A stretch of 29,936 nt of DNA from a virus: the IMG/VR virus record IMGVR_UViG_3300029892_000129, positions 1 to 29,936 of that record; one strand, 5' to 3'. Under the pieces are notes generated by a model that worked only from the letters and a program-made list of their open reading frames with translations, had not been told where the DNA came from and searched no databases. Each line of letters opens with the position of its first letter. The first letter of the stretch is position 1. A program made the position numbers and the translations under genes. Positions 7,871-16,257 of the stretch are shown here, piece by piece.

Positions 7871-8803
7871 TCAGGGGCCGTCGTAGCGGACGGCCATCGC
7901 GATCGTTCCCGAGTGGGTCGCGCCGTTGTAAGGCGACGCGGCTCGGCTCGCGGTGTTTTTTCGATACACCGGCGCAATGAACCAGCGCTCCGAGCCGAGC
8001 GTCAGGATCTGGCCGTCATCGATGTTGTCGTTGCGGGTCATCCGCAAATGCGGAAGCTCGGCGACGTGCGACCAGAAGCTGGAGGGCTGCGCCGCCATGA
8101 TGTGGATGCGCGTCAGCACGGCCTCTCCGTTCCAGTTGTTCGGCTGGGTCAGCAGCAGCGTGGGAACCGAGATGGTGGCGCGGGCATTATTTGGATTCGC
8201 CGTGGAGACGCCCACGGGGTTGTTCCACCAGCCGTGTCCGTTGAAGTTCAGGTAGATCGAGCTGTTCTGGACACCAGTGGTGTCGTTGGATTGCCAGAAC
8301 GGTGCGCCCGAGGTGTTGCCGCCACCGCTGCCTGTGCTGCCATTCGAGTCGATCGCCACACCGGCGCTGGTGCTGATGTCGGAGGTCGCAGTGCCCCAAT
8401 GCCACACGGCGTTGCCGAGCACGCCAAAGCCGCGGGCCTGGCCGATCGCCAACCATTGCCACCACATCACCTGGTAGTTGACGGCCACGATGATGTCGTC
8501 CGGGGCCGTGTGCACGAAGATGTGGTAGGTCACCGGGTAGCTCAGCAGCGTGTTGCCCGCTTGCCCCAGCCGGTTGGTGATGCCGACCAGTTTAGCAGCC
8601 GGCGTGCTCAGGGTGGCGCCGGAGTAGCCAAGGGCGGCCTGCACCAGGAGGTTCAAGCCGCTGACCGTCAGGCGACCGTAGATATCGCCCTTGTAGAGCA
8701 TGCTGTTGCCGGCGTCCCAGGACCAACCGTTGTCGGTTCCGGCAGTGACCACGGCATTGAGCAGATCGTTGGCGCTGTTAGCCAGTCCGGTGACGTAAGG
8801 CAT
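7871..8803 (-). CDS. Phage virion protein, paralogue 1
   Basis: A 310-residue protein starting MPYVTGLANSANDLLNAVV. The start at 8803 is chosen because its ATG overlaps the upstream stop as TGATG; the longer frame upstream is an arginine-rich shadow of the neighbouring gene. The protein is Trp-, Gly- and Asn-rich, with a serine/glycine linker near residues 150-165. It shares layout with the next upstream gene: an N-terminal helix, a central segment where an IxVxVN strand precedes a Gly-rich turn, and a C-terminal strand pair. It probably forms part of the tail tip or side fibres. The function is inferred from location only. Confidence 0.7.
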   Translation of the reverse strand: MPYVTGLANSANDLLNAVVTAGTDNGWSWDAGNSMLYKGDIYGRLTVSGLNLLVQAALGYSGATLSTPAAKLVGITNRLGQAGNTLLSYPVTYHIFVHTAPDDIIVAVNYQVMWWQWLAIGQARGFGVLGNAVWHWGTATSDISTSAGVAIDSNGSTGSGGGNTSGAPFWQSNDTTGVQNSSIYLNFNGHGWWNNPVGVSTANPNNARATISVPTLLLTQPNNWNGEAVLTRIHIMAAQPSSFWSHVAELPHLRMTRNDNIDDGQILTLGSERWFIAPVYRKNTASRAASPYNGATHSGTIAMAVRYDGP

Positions 8804-9633
8804 CAGGAGAGCTCCAGCGCGATGTAGTCGCCAAACGACGTGCGGCCGACGTCCTGGATGACGACGTAGTTCTTGCCGTCGATGACGAGGGTGTTCTCGA
8901 CGACGTTGTCGAAGCCGGTGATGTGGTAGATCCCGTCCAGAGCGCCGTAGATGTTTCCGGAGTCGTAGAGCATCACCGGATAGAGTGCGTAAGTGGTTTC
9001 CGCCGGTCGGCAGGCATTGGCCATCGTCGATTGGCCCCAGGGCGTGGCGAGCGGCGCCTTCCAGGTGCCGTCGTTGAAATGCATGCGCAGGTTGTTGCGA
9101 TTGCCTTTCCACGGCATGGTGTGGGTCGTCTCGGAGTAGCGCGTGGCCGATGCGCTGGTCAGCATGCCGGCCGCGAATAGCGGCTGGGGGTATTGGCCCG
9201 GTGACGCATAGGGGAAGAACTTGCCCATGCCGAACGATTCGTAGACCGGGGTGCCGACCTTCATCGCCACATTCAGCCGCTGTCCGTTGACGGAGAGCCA
9301 GTAGTCGATGCGCTGGTTGTGCGCGGGCACACCAAGTACCGGCGAGATGCCCGGCTGGGTCAGGAACGAGTTGGCCGCGACATAGCCTTTCATGGTTGCC
9401 ACCGCCAGGTTGTAGTAGTCCGCGTTGCTGTCCTGGTAGCAGTAGACCCCACAGAAGATCTGCTCGGTACCGGACAGGCCGGGTGCCATCATCAGCAGTT
9501 CGCGGTTCGTGATGGCGGTGTCGTAACGGAGGATGGTCCAGCCCTCGGCCAGGCAGACGTCGCGAATCGTTTCGAGCATCTGCTGGTGGGCGAGCATCAT
9601 CGTGTTGTCGACGAAGCCGACGTAGGCAGTCAT
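8803..9633 (-). CDS. Phage virion protein, paralogue 2
   Basis: A 276-residue protein starting MTAYVGFVDNTMMLAHQQML. AAGGA sits eight bases before the ATG, and a 29-base gap follows the tape measure gene. After a helical N-terminus the protein is beta-rich with many aromatic residues; the segment YWLSVNGQRLNVAMKVGT (about residues 112-130) matches the layout of the central region of the next gene. Gene order (tape measure, these two, large tail protein, hub) places it at the distal tail. No enzymatic motif is visible. Confidence 0.7.
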   Translation of the reverse strand: MTAYVGFVDNTMMLAHQQMLETIRDVCLAEGWTILRYDTAITNRELLMMAPGLSGTEQIFCGVYCYQDSNADYYNLAVATMKGYVAANSFLTQPGISPVLGVPAHNQRIDYWLSVNGQRLNVAMKVGTPVYESFGMGKFFPYASPGQYPQPLFAAGMLTSASATRYSETTHTMPWKGNRNNLRMHFNDGTWKAPLATPWGQSTMANACRPAETTYALYPVMLYDSGNIYGALDGIYHITGFDNVVENTLVIDGKNYVVIQDVGRTSFGDYIALELS

Positions 9634-9663
9634 GTGTGTGGTCCTTGCTGGATCGGGTTTCTG

Positions 9664-12351
9664 TCAGCCCAGCACCTGCCGCACCGCGCCCGCGTTGCGC
9701 TGCAGGATGTTGAGAATGGTTTTTTCGCCCGAGGACGAGTTCAGGTAATCGGCGGCCATCGCCGGGTCGATGACGTTGACGATACGCACCGCTTGTCCTT
9801 GTGCCTGCTGGGGCGTTGCTTCCGGCACCAGACCACCGGCGGCAAAGGCCAGGGTGTGGCCGGAAACACGCGGCCCGGACGACAGGCCGTTGATGGAGTG
9901 CAGGAAATCCACGCCGACCCGTTTCACCGCAGCGGCATTCATGACGAATTCACCGGCGGAGAGACGCGCCGGGATCGAATCCGAGGTCGAAGTGCCAGGG
10001 CCAGTCACCAAGCCACCCGAGGCGAACTTCTTCGTATTCCCGAGCAGCCCCATCACCGCCGCGACCATGGCAACCATCGCCGCTATCGCAAGCGCCGGCC
10101 CCACATAGGGGATGGATGCTTGCGAAGCCGCCGCACCGGCGCCCGCCTTGGCGGCGTCCATCGAGACCACGGCAGTGGTTTCCGCCGATTTCTGCGCAAC
10201 GGTCGTGGCGCTGGCCGCTGCATCCACGGCCTGTTCCTGCTGCACGAAGCCCAGCTTGAGCGCCAGCATCCGTGCCTGCATGGCGATCCACTGCTGGAAA
10301 GGCTGAATGACGATCTGCTGCAAGAAGGCGTCGGCCACTTGCTGGAAGATAGTGGCGATAGCGCTGCGCCAGGTTTGCGCACCGGTGATCATTCCGTTGA
10401 GGGCACCGCCAAAGCTCTCGCCGATGCGGTTCCACAGTGGAGCCATTTCATCGACGACCAGCTTGGTGCGTTCCAGTTCGTTGCGCCATGCCTGTACCCG
10501 AACGACCGCATCGGGGCCGATGGCTTGCGCCGCCTGCTGCATGGTCGGCAGCAGCCGCTCCATTTCGGTGGCCGATTGCTGCTGCAGGGTGACGATCTGC
10601 TGACGGGCCTGGGCCTCGGTCAGCAACCCCGCCTGCTGCTGCGTCTGAATGGCTTCTTGCGCATTGCGCAGTCGCTCGGTCACCAGCCGCCACTCGACTT
10701 CCAGCGCCGCCAGGTTGGCTTGCGCCGCTTTCACGTCGATCAGCCGATCGATCAGTGAAACGCCGTCGGCATCGCTCTCGGCCAACAGTCGGGCCCTCAA
10801 ATCTCGGTAACCGCGCTCGATCGCGGCTCGACGGTCGGCGGCACTGGATTGCCCGGTGATCTGCGCCAGTTCCTCTCGGGCCTGGGTCAGCGCATCGGCC
10901 AATTCGCGCTCGGCATCGGCGGCCTTGCGCGCGTTCGCGACTTCGACATCCGCTCGTTTGTTGTTGAGCACGATGAGATCGGCCTCGATCTTCGCTACCT
11001 CGGCTTTGGCTTTGAGTCGCGCGCCCTCATCAGATCCCGATGTGGCGATACGCTGTTGCTCCACCAGCAAGGATCGCGTGCGGGCGATCTCGGCATCGAT
11101 CTCGCGGGTTTCCAAGGCGCTCTTGGCGGCGTAGTAGTCCGCCAACGAGATCAAGCGCCCATCGAGCGCCTCGTCGAGGTCGCGTGATTGCCGATCCAGC
11201 GCATCTTTGAGCAGCTTCAGTTCGGCATCGGCCAGTGCCTTGGCCAACGCCAACCGGGTAGCCCCGTTGTCTCCGGAGGCCCTTCCTGGAGTGCGCAGAC
11301 GATCGATCAAAGTGGGATCGGCAACGATCGCCGGCGCACGCACTTCGATCGGCTTCGGGTCGAACAGGCTGTCGCGGAAATCGGCGAGTTCGTCCAGGCG
11401 CTGAACCAGGCTGCCCTTGATTTCCGTGATAATGGCTTTCGCGCCGGACACGTTGCCCGACAGCGCCTCGACGGCGGCCGCCATGCCGGCCCCAATGGCT
11501 TCGCCCAGCGCCACGAAGGCCTTGCCGACGGTGACGGCACCCAGCGCCAGGGTTTTCAGGACCAGGACCACGCCGTCCAGGATGGCGCGCAGCGAACCGC
11601 CCTGTTTGGCCGACTCCACCATCCCATTGGCCATCTCGTTCATGGCCGGCAGGAAGGCTTCGATGACCCGGTTACCGATGCTGGAGATCGCCAGCCGCAC
11701 CTTGGCGAGCGAGTCGTTGAACACCTCGGCCTGCACGGCGGTGTCGCCGCCAATCTGCACGCCCAGCGCCTGCAGTTCGGCAGTCAACGCTTCGACGCCA
11801 TCCCGCCCCTGATTGAGGAAGGGAATGAGGTCGGCGCCCGACTTGCCGAATAGATCCACCGCAAGCGCCGTCTTTTCGGCACCGTCGGGCATCGCCTTGA
11901 AGCGGTCGGTCAGATCGAGCAGAACCTGATCCGTCGCGCGCAGCGTCCCATCCTGGTTTTGGATGGTGACGCCAATCGCAGCGAAACTACGCGCAGCCTC
12001 GTCCGATCCGGTCGCGGCATCCAGCATGCGGGTGGCGAGCTTGCGCAAACCACCTTCGAACTTCTCTCCCGAGACGCCGGCGAGATCCGCGACCGGGATC
12101 AGGGTGGACAGCGACTCGACGGTGATCCCGACCCGCTGCGACAGCTTGGACAGGGAGTCCGCCGAGTCGAGCGAGGCCTTGACCATTGCGCCGAGACCGG
12201 CTGCCGATACGGCCAGACCCAGCGTGCCGAGCAATCCATTGATGGATCGCGCGGCGTTGCCCAAATCGCCCAGATTGCGCTTGATCGAATCGAAGGCGCC
12301 ACGGGTCTGGTCGACGGCTGTGATCAGGAGTTGGGCGCGGTTGTTGGCCAT
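9664..12351 (-). CDS. Tail tape measure protein
   Basis: An 895-residue protein that sets tail length and occupies the tail lumen. The N-terminal 300 residues contain the tape-measure domain of the PhageMin_Tail type (GLGAMVKASLDSADSLSKLSQR at about 52-73). Residues of roughly 370-620 are strongly charged, Gln/Ala-rich and predicted coiled coil (DAERELADALTQAREEL). A hydrophobic segment, YVGPALAIAAMVAMVAAVMG, lies at about 748-770 and may insert into the host membrane at DNA ejection. At about 0.15 nm per residue a tail near 130 nm would be expected, a rough family-based estimate. The ATG overlaps the preceding stop by one base. Confidence 0.92.
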   Translation of the reverse strand: MANNRAQLLITAVDQTRGAFDSIKRNLGDLGNAARSINGLLGTLGLAVSAAGLGAMVKASLDSADSLSKLSQRVGITVESLSTLIPVADLAGVSGEKFEGGLRKLATRMLDAATGSDEAARSFAAIGVTIQNQDGTLRATDQVLLDLTDRFKAMPDGAEKTALAVDLFGKSGADLIPFLNQGRDGVEALTAELQALGVQIGGDTAVQAEVFNDSLAKVRLAISSIGNRVIEAFLPAMNEMANGMVESAKQGGSLRAILDGVVLVLKTLALGAVTVGKAFVALGEAIGAGMAAAVEALSGNVSGAKAIITEIKGSLVQRLDELADFRDSLFDPKPIEVRAPAIVADPTLIDRLRTPGRASGDNGATRLALAKALADAELKLLKDALDRQSRDLDEALDGRLISLADYYAAKSALETREIDAEIARTRSLLVEQQRIATSGSDEGARLKAKAEVAKIEADLIVLNNKRADVEVANARKAADAERELADALTQAREELAQITGQSSAADRRAAIERGYRDLRARLLAESDADGVSLIDRLIDVKAAQANLAALEVEWRLVTERLRNAQEAIQTQQQAGLLTEAQARQQIVTLQQQSATEMERLLPTMQQAAQAIGPDAVVRVQAWRNELERTKLVVDEMAPLWNRIGESFGGALNGMITGAQTWRSAIATIFQQVADAFLQQIVIQPFQQWIAMQARMLALKLGFVQQEQAVDAAASATTVAQKSAETTAVVSMDAAKAGAGAAASQASIPYVGPALAIAAMVAMVAAVMGLLGNTKKFASGGLVTGPGTSTSDSIPARLSAGEFVMNAAAVKRVGVDFLHSINGLSSGPRVSGHTLAFAAGGLVPEATPQQAQGQAVRIVNVIDPAMAADYLNSSSGEKTILNILQRNAGAVRQVLG

Positions 12352-12992
12352 CAGGATTTCGTCAGTTCTTTTTGGATTGCGCTTGCCAAACGCGGCAGGG
12401 AGCGCTGCACGGCACCGGTCAGGTCCAGTCGCCGCTTGAGGGAAACGGACTTGACCAGCACGGCGATCGGGATCTCCTGGCCGCGTTTGATCTGTTTGGC
12501 TCCGGTGCGCCCACGCTCGGCCCGCTTGAAGCGGTTGAGTTGGGACGCGTTTTCACGGATGTTCTCGGCCATCAAGATGACCTTGCCGTTCTTCTCGACG
12601 AAAAAGGCATTGCCTGATCGCAGCAGACCATCGATGACGGCCTTGAACCGTTTTGGTCCGATTCGGCCCGGAAGCAGAGGGATCAGCAGATTGCCGGAGA
12701 CCGTTCCGCCTTTTTCATGCAGCCCGAGCCAAGGGATCTTGCTGCCGATCAGCAAGGCCGGCAGACGATCGGTCTTCTTGTCCAGCACCTTGGCCTGCAT
12801 CGAGGAGACGAAGCTGTTGCGCTTGACGTTGAAGGCGCCGCGCATCTGTGTGCGCGCTGCGTCGCGTACTTCGCGCCCACCCGATTGCATGCCGCGCTTC
12901 AGCGCCGCGCGAATGGCATCGCGACGCTCGGTGGACCAGGCATTGAATTGCCGGGCATCGAACAGCCCGGCAGTCGTCAGATCAATCCGCAC
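12351..12992 (-). CDS. DUF6441-like minor tail protein
   Basis: A 213-residue basic protein, rich in Arg and Lys (for example FKRAERGRTGAKQIKRGQ near residues 155-172). It matches in size and place the DUF6441 family that sits between tail chaperones and tape measure in related phages. The start is GTG at 12992, overlapping the end of the T frame by 11 bases, with no better ATG downstream before conserved-looking sequence begins. It may help tape measure loading or tail initiation; that role is inferred from position. Confidence 0.75.
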   Translation of the reverse strand: MRIDLTTAGLFDARQFNAWSTERRDAIRAALKRGMQSGGREVRDAARTQMRGAFNVKRNSFVSSMQAKVLDKKTDRLPALLIGSKIPWLGLHEKGGTVSGNLLIPLLPGRIGPKRFKAVIDGLLRSGNAFFVEKNGKVILMAENIRENASQLNRFKRAERGRTGAKQIKRGQEIPIAVLVKSVSLKRRLDLTGAVQRSLPRLASAIQKELTKS

Positions 12993-13173
12993 GGTCCAAC
13001 TCCCGCTGCAATCGTTCGATGGATCGCTTGTCGCCCTGGCAGGCCACAGCGGTCAGGCCCAGAAGCAGGCTCGCGTGCTCGCGATCCCGTTGTGTTTCCG
13101 CATCGAGGAACGCAGTCAGCTGTGCCAGCGTGTAGTCCAGGACATCCGGCAGTCGGTGTCCGGCGTGGATCAA
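12982..13173 (-). CDS. Tail assembly chaperone T segment, probably made only as a GT frameshift fusion
   Basis: This frame encodes at least 63 residues with clear coding character (GHRLPDVLDYTLAQLTAFLD, then a helical Gln/Arg-rich end). It lies in the -1 frame relative to the preceding chaperone gene and remains open through that gene's entire 3' half. As an independent gene it would have to start at TTG 13173, overlapping the upstream TGA, with no ribosome binding site. The slippery heptamer at 13266-13272 offers a better route: a -1 shift there gives a fusion of 101 upstream residues plus 94 residues of this frame, 195 in total. That is the arrangement of gpG and gpGT in lambda, where the fusion binds the tape measure and recruits tail tube protein. 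Confidence 0.75.
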   Translation of the reverse strand: MIHAGHRLPDVLDYTLAQLTAFLDAETQRDREHASLLLGLTAVACQGDKRSIERLQRELDRAD

Positions 13174-13568
13174 ACGGTGGATGGCGTGAGCCCAGCCAAG
13201 GGACCGCTCATTTGCGCGTTGATCCGGGCGGCGGCGTGCTGGATCGTCGGCACCACCCGCTGCACGAAAAAATCCGCATTCACCTCGAACAAGGTGGTGG
13301 CCAGACGTATGGCATCGTCCACCTCCAATGCCGCGACCCAGTCCTGGGGCTGGCGCGAGGCCACGGCGATTGCCGTAATCAGCGCTTCGCCGTGGTCGGC
13401 CAGCAGCTCGAGCCAGTCCGGCTCGCCGTCGACCAGTCGGTGAGCGAAGGGTCGAACCGCAGCGAGCAGCGCCGGGATTTCGCCGACGCGGATCGGTGTG
13501 ATCGCCAATTCGACGCCCGCTATCTCCATGGATTGCGGGGTGGGAGGAAATGCATCGAAGTCGCTCAT
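13170..13568 (-). CDS. Tail assembly chaperone G-like protein (DUF6631-like)
   Basis: A 132-residue acidic, helical protein starting MSDFDAFPPTPQSMEIAGVE. The ATG at 13568 follows AGGTGA by five bases; a GTG one codon upstream is less likely. The segment IAGVELAITPIRVGEIPALLAAV resembles the N-terminus of DUF6631-type phage proteins, though I am not certain of the family. Position between the tail tube gene and the tape measure, and an overlapping downstream frame, identify it as the G-type tail chaperone. Its message carries the frameshift signal at 13225-13272. Confidence 0.8.
   Translation of the reverse strand: MSDFDAFPPTPQSMEIAGVELAITPIRVGEIPALLAAVRPFAHRLVDGEPDWLELLADHGEALITAIAVASRQPQDWVAALEVDDAIRLATTLFEVNADFFVQRVVPTIQHAAARINAQMSGPLAGLTPSTV
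13225..13272 (-). promoter_or_regulatory. Programmed -1 ribosomal frameshift signal
   Basis: On the minus strand the heptamer T TTT TTC spans 13272-13266 and is in the correct phase (GAT TTT TTC in the G frame), a canonical X XXY YYZ site. After a six-base spacer, CGGGTGG (13259-13253) can pair with CCGCCCG (13231-13225), forming a seven-base-pair stem with one G-T pair. The shift direction moves ribosomes from the G frame into the T frame. Heptamer, spacer and stem all fit known frameshift elements. Confidence 0.75.
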
Positions 13569-13576
13569 CACTCACC

Positions 13577-14329
13577 TCACAGCAGCACGATGCGGCCGAA
13601 CTGGCCCAGGTCACCGGTCGCGGGTTTCAGCGTGTCGGCCAGTACCTGGCCCGACAGCTCGAACTTGAGCAGCTCGTCGGTGATGACCGAGAGCTCCTTG
13701 GCCGGATTGATCGCCACGCGGTAGAGATCGATCACGACTTCGCGGTTGCCATCCGCCGTGTTCAGACCCTCGAAGCGCACCCAACGCTCTGGCAGCGGCT
13801 GGGTGAACATCGCCGTGCTCTGTGCTGCGCCGTAGGCGTAGTCGACCTTGAATGGCTCGACGTAGGGCCCGCCGGTAGTCTTGTCGTTGATCGCCAGCGA
13901 ACCGTGCTTGGCATTGAGGGTGTACTGAGCTGCCGGCAGTGTCTTGGGCGTGGCCGTGGAATCCTTGACTACGACCGTCGACACATTCTGCTTGGCCAGC
14001 AGGTAGAGGCTGCCCAGGGTGACGGGATTGGGCAGCGCTTCGGCGGTGACCGTGCCGCTGACCTGGTCGGTGGTCGTGCCGTACAACGCCAAACCCAGGT
14101 TGACCGCGATCAGCTCTTCCAGCGTGCAGGCGAACTCGCCCTTCTTGGTCTTGATCAGCTGCAGGTCGGTCAGACGCTGGCCACTGGTGGACTCCTGGTG
14201 CTCCAGGGTCTCCACCGAGAGAGAGACCTTGAGCTCGGGCACATTGCCCACGTAGTTCAAGCCCTGGGGCTTGCCGGTGATGTCGCGGGCGCCGATGTAA
14301 ACGCGCCCCTGTCCAGAAAAGTAAGGCAT
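13577..14329 (-). CDS. Major tail tube protein
   Basis: A 250-residue protein starting MPYFSGQGRVYIGARDITGK. It has the beta-rich composition of siphophage tail tube subunits that polymerise into hexameric rings around the tape measure. The pattern YVGNVPELKVSLSVETLEHQ (residues 26-45) and the following TDLQLIKTKKGEFACTLEEL are typical of the family. Length is in the usual range. It lies between the head-tail completion genes and the tail chaperones, the standard place. A GGGAGAC ribosome-binding-like sequence precedes the ATG within the end of the small upstream gene. Confidence 0.88.
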   Translation of the reverse strand: MPYFSGQGRVYIGARDITGKPQGLNYVGNVPELKVSLSVETLEHQESTSGQRLTDLQLIKTKKGEFACTLEELIAVNLGLALYGTTTDQVSGTVTAEALPNPVTLGSLYLLAKQNVSTVVVKDSTATPKTLPAAQYTLNAKHGSLAINDKTTGGPYVEPFKVDYAYGAAQSTAMFTQPLPERWVRFEGLNTADGNREVVIDLYRVAINPAKELSVITDELLKFELSGQVLADTLKPATGDLGQFGRIVLL

Positions 14330-14331
14330 GG

Positions 14332-14511
14332 TCAGTCTCCCTTGCGTGTGATGGGTTGCGATTTGCCGGTCGACTCTTGGAGTCCATCAGCGGCTTTGGC
14401 GACGCCAGCGCCGATCAGCCAACGTCCCGTGGCTTCGTCGATGTCCAGCACATCACCAGACGCCAAGCTGGTGCCGGCATGGGTATGGGGTTTCAGTAGT
14501 TCGATGTTCAT
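14332..14511 (-). CDS. Small phage protein, DUF7210-like
   Basis: A 59-residue gene found by reading the gap between the tail terminator and tail tube genes. The ATG is at 14511 and the TGA at 14332, two bases before the tail tube start. The product begins MNIELLKPHTHAGTSLASGD and continues DVLDIDEATGRWLIGAGVA, a pattern I associate with DUF7210, small phage proteins of unknown function with a beta fold. The tight spacing on both sides and good coding character support it as real. A role in tail tube assembly is only inferred. Confidence 0.75.
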   Translation of the reverse strand: MNIELLKPHTHAGTSLASGDVLDIDEATGRWLIGAGVAKAADGLQESTGKSQPITRKGD

Positions 14512-14518
14512 CGTTGGG

Positions 14519-14944
14519 TTATCCAGTTCGGGTCAGATCAATTGCGTGGGTGCGGTAGCGGATCTCGTAGCGGGATGGCAACGCCACGGCTCCGGCGTCA
14601 GCGTCCTCCGGGTCCCACTCGCAATCGACTTCGCGGACGGCCAAAGCAAGGCCACCGAGATTGGTGTCGCTCATCAGCGCTGTGTGGGCAGCGACCACCG
14701 CCAGATCGGCTTGGTCGAAGGCATCGTCCCCACGGGCCACGGCTACCAAACGGACCATCAGCAATCGGTCGACGAGGTTGTTGGCATGCGCCGTGATGCT
14801 GTCGCCTTCGGCAAATACCAGCAGTGCGGGGCTGGCCTCTCGCGTCACCGGCACGGTCGGAAACCGTAGAACCGGGACAGGCGCCACCGCAGAAATCAGA
14901 CGTGCGACGACCTCCCGCAAGATGCGCTCGCGGATGGAGTTCAT
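14519..14944 (-). CDS. Tail terminator / minor tail protein, gpU-like position
   Basis: A 141-residue protein starting MNSIRERILREVVARLISAV. The N-terminal amphipathic helix followed by a beta-rich domain (LLMVRLVAVARGDDAFDQAD) is the usual layout of tail terminator proteins, which cap the tube and connect it to the head. It lies between the head-tail joining gene and the tail tube gene, matching lambda Z/U. Twelve bases separate it from the upstream stop. The family assignment rests mainly on layout and order, not on a diagnostic motif. Confidence 0.7.
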   Translation of the reverse strand: MNSIRERILREVVARLISAVAPVPVLRFPTVPVTREASPALLVFAEGDSITAHANNLVDRLLMVRLVAVARGDDAFDQADLAVVAAHTALMSDTNLGGLALAVREVDCEWDPEDADAGAVALPSRYEIRYRTHAIDLTRTG

Positions 14945-14956
14945 GAACGGGAGTCC

Positions 14957-15241
14957 TCAGAGTCGAGAAAGTGAAGCGCGCTTTTCGCTGCCGTCGCCGA
15001 TGCTGCGGATATCGCGGACGCGGTAATCGCTGCCACCGATGGCGACGGTGTCGCCTGCTGCCAGGCTCGGCAACGCCGAGGCTGGAAAATGCATGGTGTA
15101 GTCGGTGGACAGGGCGAGCCCATCGAGTACGGTTTCGTCTGGCGAGCGGAAGTCGACAGCGACGGTTTGACCATCGACTTCCGCATCCACCAGCAAGCCA
15201 GATCGTGCAGCGGCGTCGTAGAAATCCTCGATGCGCAGCAT
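14957..15241 (-). CDS. Head-tail joining protein, FII-like
   Basis: A 94-residue protein starting MLRIEDFYDAAARSGLLVDA. The ATG at 15241 overlaps the capsid stop codon (TGATG); the longer frame upstream is an Arg-rich shadow of the capsid gene. The C-terminal half (AAGDTVAIGGSDYRVRDIRS) is a small beta barrel segment as in lambda FII and Gifsy-2-type connector proteins, which attach the tail to the filled head. Gene order directly after the capsid gene agrees. Confidence 0.75.
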   Translation of the reverse strand: MLRIEDFYDAAARSGLLVDAEVDGQTVAVDFRSPDETVLDGLALSTDYTMHFPASALPSLAAGDTVAIGGSDYRVRDIRSIGDGSEKRASLSRL

Positions 15242-16242
15242 CACACCGTCAGCTTCACGAGCACACCGGGACGGTGGCACATGGGTAGCGGGTTGGACTG
15301 GGTATGCAGATCGGTACCCCGATCGAACTTGCGCGGCTCCTGCTTGGCATAGAGCGTCTGCCCGATGGTGTTGACCGTCTCGTTGAAGTCGGCCGGCGCG
15401 AAGTAAGTGCCAAAGGTATCCACCGTGCCCAGAGGGAAGGCATGCGCCTCGCCAGCCGCGATGAAGCGACGGGTGGTGCCAGACGGATCGGTCGCCTGTC
15501 CGCGATACTCCTCGAAGGTGATGCCGGCGTAGGTGAAGCCACGGCGCACGTCGTTGATCAGGATCGCGCCCTGCTGCCAGTTTTCGAAGGCCTTCTCGAC
15601 CTTGGCATGACCGGTCAGCGCGGTGAAGAACTCGGGCGAGCACAGGCAGTGCACGCCGCTCATGAACTCGCCCTTGAGGTTGTCCTCGATCGCGGCCAGG
15701 GTCGCGAGGCATTTCGACTTCACATTGGTGCCGGCGTTGCCGAGGTCAAAAGCGATGGTCTGCGGCGTGATGTCGAACTCGTCGAACAGGTCGTACAGCA
15801 CAGAGCCGTCGGCATCGAGAATGACACCCTTGAGCGCACCCATGCGCAGGTGTTCCAGCGTGATCGCATGCTTGTTGCGCATGGTCTCCAGGTGGCGTGC
15901 GATGACGCCTGCGACGGCTTCCGTTTCGGTCTCCGAGCCAAAGGCGCGGATGCCCTGAACTTCCTCGGGCAGGACGACATCGTCGTGCGGGATGTGCGGG
16001 ATCACGAACGAGCGCAGGGTTCGCTTTCCTCGTACACCGACCGTGCCCGGCGCGCCCGGCGGCAGCGTGGGTAGCAGGTTCAACACGCCGTTCATCTCCT
16101 CGACGATGACCTGCCGCTGGCGCACCGGCTTGGCCGGCATCAGGCCCAGGTCCTCGATGCGGCCGTAGCGGTTGGGAAGAATGTTGATGGCCGCCGTGAG
16201 CGCTGCCATCGAGAACGCGGGATTGGTAAAGGGGTTCTGCAT
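15241..16242 (-). CDS. Major capsid protein, lambda gpE family
   Basis: A 333-residue protein starting MQNPFTNPAFSMAALTAAIN. It matches the phage major capsid E family: the N-terminal arm, then GRIEDLGLMPAKPVRQRQVI, the HIPHDDVVLPEEVQGIRAFG segment (about residues 83-102), the helical spine region (RNKHAITLEHLRMGALKGVI), and a C-terminal CHRPGVLVKLTV. This HK97-fold protein assembles the icosahedral shell. Length is close to that of lambda gpE (341 residues). It directly follows a gpD-like decoration gene, as in lambda, with a 15-base gap. Confidence 0.92.
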   Translation of the reverse strand: MQNPFTNPAFSMAALTAAINILPNRYGRIEDLGLMPAKPVRQRQVIVEEMNGVLNLLPTLPPGAPGTVGVRGKRTLRSFVIPHIPHDDVVLPEEVQGIRAFGSETETEAVAGVIARHLETMRNKHAITLEHLRMGALKGVILDADGSVLYDLFDEFDITPQTIAFDLGNAGTNVKSKCLATLAAIEDNLKGEFMSGVHCLCSPEFFTALTGHAKVEKAFENWQQGAILINDVRRGFTYAGITFEEYRGQATDPSGTTRRFIAAGEAHAFPLGTVDTFGTYFAPADFNETVNTIGQTLYAKQEPRKFDRGTDLHTQSNPLPMCHRPGVLVKLTV

Positions 16243-16257
16243 GGTGTGTCTCCTAGA

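Noticed and set aside
9319-10758. Plus-strand open frame of 479 codons
   Set aside because: It runs antisense to the tape measure and virion protein genes, with His- and Arg-rich product and no ribosome binding context that fits.
13171-13173. TTG start for the T chaperone
   Set aside because: The TTGA overlap is possible, but no ribosome binding site precedes it, and the frameshift heptamer with spacer and stem explains the expression better.
11959-14869. Several plus-strand open frames of 335-494 codons
   Set aside because: They are shadows of the tape measure, chaperone and tail tube genes; the minus-strand products have recognisable families, overlapping starts and stops, and matching gene order.
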